Shown here: positions 1 through 6,024 of the stretch, in pieces | Layout of the letters: each line of letters opens with the position of its first letter | Numbering within the stretch: the first letter of the stretch is position 1 | NCBI GenBank assembly: GCA_964562985.1 | Contig: CAZLWE010000064.1 | Coordinates: forward strand, 1-20,066 | Source: SHLQ01 sp964562985 | GTDB taxonomy: Bacteria; Actinomycetota; Acidimicrobiia; Acidimicrobiales; SHLQ01 | Direction of reading: 5' to 3' | DNA length: 20,066 nucleotides | The notes under the pieces: model-generated | The model's database searches: none | Told to the model about the DNA's origin: nothing | What the model saw: the letters and a program-made list of their open reading frames with translations, nothing else | Made by a program: the position numbers and the translations under genes

Positions 1-1737
1 GGTGAACATGATCTCGTAGTACTCGTCGACGCCGATCGGCTTGCCCGGATTCTTCTGCGATTCGAAGTGCTGCCGGATACCCATCGAACCGTCCGGGTCG
101 ATGGCCCAGCTCAGGTCGATCCAGAACTCGTTCTCTTCCCAGACCTCACCCGGGTTGTACTCATGGGTTCGAGAGTCATCATTGACGTCTTCGCCCTGAA
201 TCTCCGCGAAGCGGCGGAACACGCTTTGACGGAACGCAATCCAGCGACCTTGGTGCGTCTCGTAACTCACCACGTCGTGACGCTCGGCGCCGACGCCCAT
301 CGGCAGCACGTAGTCGGCAAACCACGCGGTCTCGTTCCATGTTGGGGTGAGCGCCACATGGCACTCGACCTTCTCGGGATCGGTGAGGGCTTCCATCCAC
401 GAGAACCCATCCGGGTTGGTCCAGATCGGGTTGTAGACGCGGGAGAAGTAGGTGTCGAGCTTGCCGCGGCCTTCGTTCAGGAAATGCGGAAGAAGGATCG
501 ACATCTCGTGGTACGCCAGCGGAAATTCCTTAGGCCATTCAAGGTCGTTCCAGCGCTCGATTCCCGGGGCACCAAGGGGGGCGGCGGGCTTGAACTTGTT
601 CCAACCATTGCCCGACGTTCCACCGACGGTGCCGACCGAACCGGTCATCACGGCGATGAAGAACAGACAGCGAGCGACCTGCCAACCGCCGTAGTTGCCA
701 GCGCCAGCGGCACGCCAGTTGTGCGAGGAGAACTTGGTGGGATGTGCCCCGATGATTGCCGCGATCTCGCGAATCGTTTCTGCGTCGATGCCGGTGATGT
801 GCTCGGCACGCTCAGGTGTGTACTCGGCGTAGTGCTCCTTGAGTGCCGGGCCGACCGATGCGAACTCCTGGGGCATGTCCGGGAACTCTTCGGCCAAGAA
901 GGTCTCCCAGTTCACCCAGCGCTCGACGAACTCTTTGTTCCACGTGTCGTCCTCGAGCATCTGGTGGATGATCGACAGGCACAGGAACGGCTCGGTGCCG
1001 GGCCAGGTGGGTAGCCAGTAGTCAGCCTTCGACCCGGTGTTCGACAAGCGTGGGTCGGCGACAATGACGGTGGCACCGTTCTGTTGGGCTTCGATGATGC
1101 GCTGTGCATGAGGGTTGAAGTAGTGGCCCGACTCCAAATGCGCGGAGATCAAGAAGATCACTTCGGCGTTGGCGTAGTCGGCCGACGGGCGATCGTGGCC
1201 CATCCAGCTCTGATAGCCAATGCGGGCGTTCGAGGAGCAGATGTTTGTGTGGCTGTTGTGCCCGTCAACGCCCCAGGCTTGAAGCACGCGGTTGGTGTAG
1301 CCCTCTTCGCCGGGTCGACCAACGTGGTACATGACCTCGTTGTGACGCTCTTCTTCGAATGCCTTGCGCAACCGGCTGCCGAGTTCTTCGAGCGCTTGAT
1401 CCCAGCTGATTCGCTCCCACCCGCCTGAACCGCGCTCACCGACACGCTTCATCGGGAACATGATCCGCTCCGGGTCATAGATCTGGTTGAGCGTGGCTGG
1501 CCCCTTGGCGCAGTTGCGACCGCGGCTCGCCGGGTGTTCAGGGTTGCCCTCAACCTTCTCGATAACACCGGTGTCCTTGTTGAACCACGCCGTCAACCCA
1601 CAGCCGGCTTCGCAGTTGAAGCAGCTCGTCGGCACCAACGTGTGGTGCTTCTCGACCTTGTCGGGCCACGCCTTCGCGTCGAGGCTCGTGACGTCGTGCC
1701 AGTCTTCGAGTGGCGGGTACTTCTGAAGCTCAGTCAT
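1..1737 (-). CDS. soeA: Mo-bis-MGD oxidoreductase catalytic subunit, probable sulfite dehydrogenase SoeA (3' end cut off)
   Basis: The frame is open from an ATG at 1735-1737 to the window edge, giving 579 residues; family members are usually well over 700, so the C-terminal part is missing. Residues 39-76 carry the DMSO-reductase-family iron-sulfur motif C39-x2-C42-x3-C46-x29-C76, followed by the usual Lys78. Cys167, in NICSSNARIG, sits where the molybdenum ligand is expected. No twin-arginine signal is present, so the protein should stay in the cytoplasm, as known for SoeABC and unlike periplasmic Psr, Phs or Dms enzymes. An in-frame stop just upstream (1753-1755) supports the start. It lies 63 bases downstream of the fused electron-transfer and membrane subunit on the same strand, and the window also encodes the sulfite-producing Xsc. 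The Mo-enzyme family is certain. The sulfite substrate is inferred from context; another sulfur-compound or formate-type oxidoreductase remains possible. Confidence 0.72.
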   Translation of the reverse strand, partial: MTELQKYPPLEDWHDVTSLDAKAWPDKVEKHHTLVPTSCFNCEAGCGLTAWFNKDTGVIEKVEGNPEHPASRGRNCAKGPATLNQIYDPERIMFPMKRVGERGSGGWERISWDQALEELGSRLRKAFEEERHNEVMYHVGRPGEEGYTNRVLQAWGVDGHNSHTNICSSNARIGYQSWMGHDRPSADYANAEVIFLISAHLESGHYFNPHAQRIIEAQQNGATVIVADPRLSNTGSKADYWLPTWPGTEPFLCLSIIHQMLEDDTWNKEFVERWVNWETFLAEEFPDMPQEFASVGPALKEHYAEYTPERAEHITGIDAETIREIAAIIGAHPTKFSSHNWRAAGAGNYGGWQVARCLFFIAVMTGSVGTVGGTSGNGWNKFKPAAPLGAPGIERWNDLEWPKEFPLAYHEMSILLPHFLNEGRGKLDTYFSRVYNPIWTNPDGFSWMEALTDPEKVECHVALTPTWNETAWFADYVLPMGVGAERHDVVSYETHQGRWIAFRQSVFRRFAEIQGEDVNDDSRTHEYNPGEVWEENEFWIDLSWAIDPDGSMGIRQHFESQKNPGKPIGVDEYYEIMFT

Positions 1738-1769
1738 CAGGGATGTCTTCTTTCAAATTTGCGCGCTCG

Positions 1770-1786
1770 ACGGCAATAATTGCCGT
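1770..1786. repeat. 17-base perfect palindrome between the Fe-S/anchor gene and the Mo subunit gene
   Basis: ACGGCAAT and ATTGCCGT are exact inverted repeats around a single central A, within the 63-base gap between the two oxidoreductase genes. In the transcript this could fold into a small hairpin (stem ACGGCA/TGCCGT) that protects or separates the two cistrons. As DNA it could be a protein-binding site. No T-tract follows on the coding strand, so a simple terminator is unlikely. Confidence 0.5.
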
Positions 1787-1800
1787 GCAGTGCGTAAATT

Positions 1801-3345
1801 TCACGAGAGGGGGACGGATTGGCCGGCGCGGACGAAGGCGGTTTCGGACAAGAACATGCCGACGAGGGCGAATAGGCCAGCGATCACGCCGAGCGCTACT
1901 GCAGCCCCCGAGGAGCCGCCGATCGCGATGGCGACTACCGCAAGAATGAGCGGGATGATCGCACCGAAGATGATGCCGCCCCAAAACAACGAGGCGTGAG
2001 CGCCGCTGATCATGTTGTGTACGGCGATCTCGACATGGCGGCTGCCGTGGCTAACGCTCTCCATCCAACTGAGTGCCATCACGGCCACCACGCCACCGAC
2101 CATCGCCCACCGCACCGCGTCAGGTGCGGGTACGTCGATGAAGCCATCGGCGATGAGCCACGCGGCAGCGCCAGCGGTGACGGCCCGGGCGAGCAGCATC
2201 GGTAGCAGTAACGGTGTTTGCCAGAGGTCTCGGCCTTCGCACTGAGCGAAGAGAAACGCCGTGTAGCCAGCCGTCGCTGCACCGGTGATTGCGGCGGGAA
2301 CGGCGAGGGCTTGCAACAAGCCCTCGGACTCGACCAAGCCAGCGATGAACCAGACAAAGGTGACCAAACCGAAGGCCATCAGCACGTAGGCCCCCTTTAC
2401 AAGCCATGACGAGAAGTTGCCCTTGGTCAGGAGGTAGTAGAACCGTTTCGGTTGTTTCAGGTCGCCGATCAGAAGACCGCTGGTGATGGCCAAGAAGACG
2501 GTAGCGACGACTGGCGCCATGATCCCGACCGAGGCTTGGGCATCGCCGTTACCCAGGAGCACCTGGAGCGCCGCTACCAACATCACGCCGCCAGCAACGG
2601 CTTTCGTCACCAGATACCCCGACACCATCTGACCCCAGGTCGGCTTGTGCGCTGTCGTGTAGGTGGTTCGCCCAACAACGCCGTCCAGGTCGACAGGCTT
2701 CTTGCCAATGGTGACTGGCACGCTCGGATGGTTTGGGGTCGTGTCGGCCCAGATCATGCCGTCGTTGGCGATCGCGGTTCGGGTGGGATCGAGTGCCGCC
2801 TGATCGGCTCCCTTGTAGAAGACCTTTGGTTTGGTGTTTTGCTCGGGCGCCCGAACGGCCACATCGTTGCGGCTGATCAACTGGCTGATCTTCGATGTTG
2901 GGTCGTCGAGATCTCCGATGATGATCGCCTCTGTTGGGCAGACGATCTGGCACGACGGTTCGAGGTTCTGCTCCAACCGGTGGTTGCACATATTGCACTT
3001 GTGCGCGGTGTTGGTTTCTGGGTTGATGTAGAGCGCGTCGTAGGGGCACGCATTCATGCACGACTTGCAGCCAATGCAATCGTCGTCTTGGAAGTCGACG
3101 ACCCCGTTGTCCGAGCGGAAAAGCGCCGATGTGGGGCAGATGGTCATGCATGGCGCATCGTCGCATTGGTTGCATCGCATCACATTGAACTTGCGGGCGA
3201 CATCGGGGAACGTACCGGTCTCGATGTATTTGACCCAAGTCCGGTTGACCCCGAGCGGCACGTCGTGCTCACTCTTGCAAGCAACGGTGCACGCATGGCA
3301 TCCAATGCAGTTATCGCTGTCGAGCAGGAATCCGAGACGCGTCAC
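1801..3345 (-). CDS. soeBC: Fused four-cluster ferredoxin-like and NrfD/DmsC-type membrane subunit (SoeB-SoeC fusion)
   Basis: This 514-residue protein starts at a GTG (3343-3345). Residues 1-140 hold 16 cysteines in the DmsB/SoeB pattern for four [4Fe-4S] clusters: C13, 16, 19, 23; C58, 61, 66, 70; C90, 93, 96, 100; C117, 120, 132, 136. A linker of about 100 residues leads to a hydrophobic half (about 240-510) with roughly eight membrane segments, as in DmsC/NrfD-type quinone-interacting anchors. In Allochromatium the equivalent subunits SoeB and SoeC are separate proteins; here they are one chain. The role is to carry electrons from the Mo subunit to the membrane quinone pool. The gene precedes the catalytic subunit and is divergent from a LysR regulator. 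The electron-transfer role is firm. The Soe assignment rests on the missing Tat signal of its partner and on the Xsc context. Confidence 0.78.
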   Translation of the reverse strand: MTRLGFLLDSDNCIGCHACTVACKSEHDVPLGVNRTWVKYIETGTFPDVARKFNVMRCNQCDDAPCMTICPTSALFRSDNGVVDFQDDDCIGCKSCMNACPYDALYINPETNTAHKCNMCNHRLEQNLEPSCQIVCPTEAIIIGDLDDPTSKISQLISRNDVAVRAPEQNTKPKVFYKGADQAALDPTRTAIANDGMIWADTTPNHPSVPVTIGKKPVDLDGVVGRTTYTTAHKPTWGQMVSGYLVTKAVAGGVMLVAALQVLLGNGDAQASVGIMAPVVATVFLAITSGLLIGDLKQPKRFYYLLTKGNFSSWLVKGAYVLMAFGLVTFVWFIAGLVESEGLLQALAVPAAITGAATAGYTAFLFAQCEGRDLWQTPLLLPMLLARAVTAGAAAWLIADGFIDVPAPDAVRWAMVGGVVAVMALSWMESVSHGSRHVEIAVHNMISGAHASLFWGGIIFGAIIPLILAVVAIAIGGSSGAAVALGVIAGLFALVGMFLSETAFVRAGQSVPLS

Positions 3346-3370
3346 CGATCCATTGTGCCAGCCGACACAA

Positions 3371-3393
3371 GGTCATAGAAGGTTGCTTTGACC
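3371..3393. promoter_or_regulatory. Imperfect inverted repeat, candidate LysR-type operator (upstream copy)
   Basis: GGTCATAG (3371-3378) and CTTTGACC (3386-3393) form arms that match at 7 of 8 positions around a 7-base spacer. The left arm shares GGTCATAGA with the start of the stronger palindrome 28 bases further on. It lies between the divergent soeBC start (3345) and the LysR gene. The size and the T-N11-A-like arrangement are typical of LysR-family sites. Binding is inferred. Confidence 0.4.
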
Positions 3394-3399
3394 AATGAG

Positions 3400-3420
3400 G
3401 TCATAGATAATATCTATGAC
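3400..3420. promoter_or_regulatory. 21-base perfect palindrome abutting the LysR start codon, candidate autoregulatory operator
   Basis: GTCATAGATA and TATCTATGAC are perfect inverted repeats separated by one A. The right arm ends on the base before the ATG at 3421. A possible promoter (TTGCTT 3383-3388, 17 bases, GATAAT 3406-3411) would place transcription start at or next to that ATG, giving a leaderless message, and the palindrome would cover the -10 region. Repeat symmetry is seen directly. The regulator and the promoter assignment are inferred. Confidence 0.55.
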
Positions 3421-4320
3421 ATGCCACTCTCTGCGAGCTTTCCAGATCTGACCGCACTCGATCTATTCACCACCGTGATCGAGGTCGGTAGCCTGGGAAA
3501 GGCAGCGAAGGCACACAACATTGCCCAACCTTCGGTGAGTAGCCGCATTCGCAACCTCGAGCGTCAACTGGGAGTCACCCTTCTTGAGCGCACCACGACG
3601 GGGTGCATTCCAACCCCCGAGGGGATTGTTGTTTCCGGCTGGGCCGACGAAATACTGCGCGCCGCCCACGACCTAGAGGCGGGACTCGCCGCACTGAAGG
3701 CCGAACAGGTTGGCCGCCTGCGGGTCGCCGCGAGCTACACCATCGCGGAGTATCTCTTGCCCGCGTGGCTTGGACGCTTCACCCGCGCGCACCCAAAGGA
3801 CACCGTCGCGCTGGACGTGGAGAATTCAACCCATGTCCTCGAACAGCTCGAACGCGGCGAAGCCGACATCGGCTTCATCGAGACACCGCTCCCTACCCCG
3901 ACAATGGACGAGGCAATCGTCAGTCACGACCAGCTCGTTGCCGTGGTCCCCCCGGGGCACCCGTGGGCGAACCGACGCAAACGAGTCAGCATGGCCGAAC
4001 TCGCGGAGACCCCCCTGGTCATGCGCGAAAAGGGTTCGGGAACCCGCGAGGCCCTCGAACAAGCACTCGTCGAAGCTGGCCATGGGGCACCGGTATCGGT
4101 ACTGGAGTTGGGATCCACATCCGCGGTCCGTAGCGCTGTTCTCAGCGGTAACTCCCCCACCGTCATTAGCCGTCTCGCCGTCGCTGGCGAGATCGCCTCG
4201 GGTCAACTCATTGAGGTAAAGGTGAGTGGGCTTGCGATCGAACGAGATCTCCGGGCTGTCTGGCCAACGGGAAAGACTCTCCCGAAGTTGGCTTCCGCCT
4301 TACTCGCGGACATCACCTAG
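3421..4320 (+). CDS. LysR-family transcriptional regulator, divergent from the sulfite dehydrogenase-like genes
   Basis: 299 residues, a usual LysR length. The N-terminal winged helix-turn-helix (about 8-68) includes GSLGKAAKAHNIAQPSVSSR and the typical LERQLGVTLLER continuation. The rest is a periplasmic-binding-protein-like effector domain (about 95-295). The frame also opens at a TTG at 3388, but that would add 11 residues lying on a 21-base palindrome, so I chose ATG 3421. No Shine-Dalgarno sequence precedes this ATG, which suits leaderless translation. Because it is divergent from soeBC and shares the repeat-bearing gap, it probably controls those genes and itself. The effector is unknown; sulfite, sulfate or a sulfonate intermediate would be reasonable guesses. 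Confidence 0.85.
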   Translation: MPLSASFPDLTALDLFTTVIEVGSLGKAAKAHNIAQPSVSSRIRNLERQLGVTLLERTTTGCIPTPEGIVVSGWADEILRAAHDLEAGLAALKAEQVGRLRVAASYTIAEYLLPAWLGRFTRAHPKDTVALDVENSTHVLEQLERGEADIGFIETPLPTPTMDEAIVSHDQLVAVVPPGHPWANRRKRVSMAELAETPLVMREKGSGTREALEQALVEAGHGAPVSVLELGSTSAVRSAVLSGNSPTVISRLAVAGEIASGQLIEVKVSGLAIERDLRAVWPTGKTLPKLASALLADIT

Positions 4321-4328
4321 CACCACAA

Positions 4329-4364
4329 GGGCCTTTGCTCGCCGAATTGGACTAGCGAAGGCGC
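4329..4364. terminator. Hairpin at the convergent end of the LysR and lysozyme-like genes
   Basis: GCCTTTGCT (4331-4339) pairs with AGCGAAGGC (4354-4362), with one G-U-type pair in nine, over a 14-base loop. It lies in the 31-base gap between two convergent genes and overlaps the stop codon of the minus-strand gene. No clear T-tract follows on either strand, so terminator function is only plausible. Confidence 0.35.
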
Positions 4365-5077
4365 CAGCAGGTCCAAGCATTTAGGCCCTGCTCTTGTTCC
4401 ACGTGGGCGGCCATAAAGCCGTTGAGTACCGGATTGGTGATGTTCTCTTCGAAGTTTGCACCGGTGAGCGACTCGAAGCGCGCCTTCCACGTTGGTCGGT
4501 TGATTTGCGCTCGACCCCAGTCGTCGGTTCGCCCGACGGCAAGGTCTGGGTCAGGCTGAGTTCCTGATTCACAGGGAAGGATCGTGTTCTCGAATGCCGA
4601 GAAGTTCTCTCCCCCACCGATCGAGTAGCCCATTCGCCAGAGTTCTCGCGACTGCTCCTGGAACTCCGCGCCGCGTCGATCAAGAGCCTCGGGTGCCTCA
4701 ACAGCCTCGAGGACCTCTTCTTCCTGGGAACCGAATCCGATCAGAGCCTGCTGGAGAATCGCCACCTGACCGTTGAGCGTGTTGATCTCTTCATCGCGTT
4801 CGTCGATCTGGCCTTCCAGCTCAACGACCTCAGGATCGAGCGGCTCAACGCCACTCTCATCCTCGGCGAGGGCCAGGGCAGCTGACGGTACGACAGCTGC
4901 AAGCTCCACGTCCTCATTTTGGGCCGCTCCCACGGATGCACCGAACAGGGCGACCACCAGGACGGCGACGACGGCAAAGACCACAACGGCCGAGCGTGCC
5001 CCCGAGCCAGAAACATTTTGCTCCTGTTGCTGGTGTTGTTTCTGGATGGCTTCCGTAATGGAATCGTAACTATTCAT
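4352..5077 (-). CDS. Membrane-anchored lysozyme-like (transglycosylase-type) protein
   Basis: 241 residues from ATG 5075-5077. A cytoplasmic, Gln-rich N-terminus (1-28) precedes one hydrophobic segment (about 29-52) and an acidic region with heptad-like character (about 76-125), suggesting a short coiled coil. The C-terminal part (about 140-241) has the small lysozyme/transglycosylase look common in actinobacteria: PCESG with Glu170 as candidate catalytic acid, then DWGRAQIN, and a final WTCW. Cys169 and Cys237 could form a disulfide outside the membrane. It probably acts on peptidoglycan at the outer face. A TTG 39 bases upstream could add 13 residues but is less likely. No link to the neighbouring genes is apparent. 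The fold assignment is moderate; enzymatic activity is unproven. Confidence 0.6.
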   Translation of the reverse strand: MNSYDSITEAIQKQHQQQEQNVSGSGARSAVVVFAVVAVLVVALFGASVGAAQNEDVELAAVVPSAALALAEDESGVEPLDPEVVELEGQIDERDEEINTLNGQVAILQQALIGFGSQEEEVLEAVEAPEALDRRGAEFQEQSRELWRMGYSIGGGENFSAFENTILPCESGTQPDPDLAVGRTDDWGRAQINRPTWKARFESLTGANFEENITNPVLNGFMAAHVEQEQGLNAWTCWRLR

Positions 5078-5123
5078 AACGATGCACAGTAAACACCCAC
5101 AGGCTGTGGATAACAAGCCCTTC

Positions 5124-5148
5124 AGGGCGTGACACTGATCACTGCCCT
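5124..5148. repeat. Bulged inverted repeat upstream of the lysozyme-like gene
   Basis: AGGGC-GTGA (5124-5132) pairs with TCAC-T-GCCCT (5139-5148), with one bulged T and a 6-base loop. It sits 47 bases upstream of the ATG at 5077, so it could be an operator or a leader hairpin. Function is unknown. Confidence 0.3.
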
Positions 5149-5154
5149 TGAGAA

Positions 5155-5183
5155 TCGGCTAATTTCGACAGGTTTTTAGCCGA
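5155..5183 (-). terminator. Hairpin downstream of the GntR gene, possible weak terminator
   Basis: TCGGCTAA (5155-5162) and TTAGCCGA (5176-5183) are perfect 8-base inverted repeats around a 13-base loop, starting 28 bases past the GntR stop codon. There is no strong T-run after it on the minus strand, so termination may be inefficient or factor-dependent. Confidence 0.35.
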
Positions 5184-5211
5184 AAGTCTGAGTTTCTTTA
5201 GGCCAAAAGCC

Positions 5212-5988
5212 CTAGACGGATGCGTTTAACTGCAATCCGCCGCCGTCATTTGATGACCAATCCGCAACAAAGCGATAACGGTCGCCACGGATGGTGGTCG
5301 TACGCCACTCAATGATCTCATCATTGTGCTTCCCGAGGCGTTCAAGGAAGAACGCAGCGTCGTTTCGTTTGAGGTCGAGCCGCTCTCGATCACTGAAACT
5401 GGGCAAAACAGGCGTGAGGCGTTCCCATCCGCGGTTCGGCCGTACCCCCTGTGCACGCTCCAACTCGTCGTAGAGGGCTGTTCGGGAGAAGTCAGCTTCC
5501 AATAGCGGCCGTGCAAGATCGAGGGGCAGCCACGCTCGATCCACCGCCAACGGCTGCTCAGCGGCATAGCGAATGCGCTCCAGGAAGAAGAGCTCCGTAT
5601 CCTCGGGGAGCTTGAGGTGACTTGCCGCCTCTGCGTCTTGGGTCGGGCCAATTGTGAGGACTTCACTGGTCTGTGTGACGCCAGCCGCTTCGATGGAGCG
5701 AAAAAGGCTGTAGAGGCCACCAAGTGGCTGCTCGAACTCCGCCCGATTCACCACAGTGCCACGGCCTCGCTCGCGCTTGAGGATTCCGGTCTTGTTGAGG
5801 TGACGAATCGCCTCGCGCACCGTGTGCCTGGACACGCCATAGCGGCTGACCAGTTGAGCGTCTGTCGGGAAGCCGTCGTCAAACTCCCCATTCTCTAACC
5901 GGCCACGGAGTTCAGCCTCGAGCTGGGCCCAAAGCGGCATCGGGCTCGAACGATCCAATGAAGTCACTCGAACACCATATCCAGACAT
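5212..5988 (-). CDS. GntR-family regulator with UTRA effector domain (HutC type)
   Basis: 258 residues from ATG 5986-5988. The N-terminal winged helix-turn-helix (about 17-80) includes LVSRYGVSRHTVREAIRHL and the wing ERGRGTVV. The C-terminal half (about 90-250) has UTRA/chorismate-lyase-fold features, such as ERIRYAAEQPLAVDRAWLP and a final RYRFVADWS strand. A TTG at 6018 would add ten residues but would start within 7 bases of the upstream stop, and ATG 5988 is preceded by a purine-rich CAGAGTGAA. The gene follows the molybdenum hydroxylase gene on the same strand, 36 bases from its stop, so the two are probably cotranscribed. It probably senses a ligand linked to that enzyme's substrate; the ligand is unknown. 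Confidence 0.85.
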   Translation of the reverse strand: MSGYGVRVTSLDRSSPMPLWAQLEAELRGRLENGEFDDGFPTDAQLVSRYGVSRHTVREAIRHLNKTGILKRERGRGTVVNRAEFEQPLGGLYSLFRSIEAAGVTQTSEVLTIGPTQDAEAASHLKLPEDTELFFLERIRYAAEQPLAVDRAWLPLDLARPLLEADFSRTALYDELERAQGVRPNRGWERLTPVLPSFSDRERLDLKRNDAAFFLERLGKHNDEIIEWRTTTIRGDRYRFVADWSSNDGGGLQLNASV

Positions 5989-6024
5989 TTCACTCTGTTT
6001 GTTGGGTTTCCCAAACAAATCCGC

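Noticed and set aside
67..1014. A 315-codon plus-strand frame opposite the Mo catalytic subunit
   Set aside because: The minus strand holds an unmistakable Mo-bis-MGD enzyme with cluster motif and Mo-ligand region; the plus-strand product has no family features.
2452..3378. A 308-codon plus-strand frame opposite the fused Fe-S/anchor gene
   Set aside because: It overlaps the 16-cysteine region on the other strand, and the product shows no domain, only the reverse image of the real gene.
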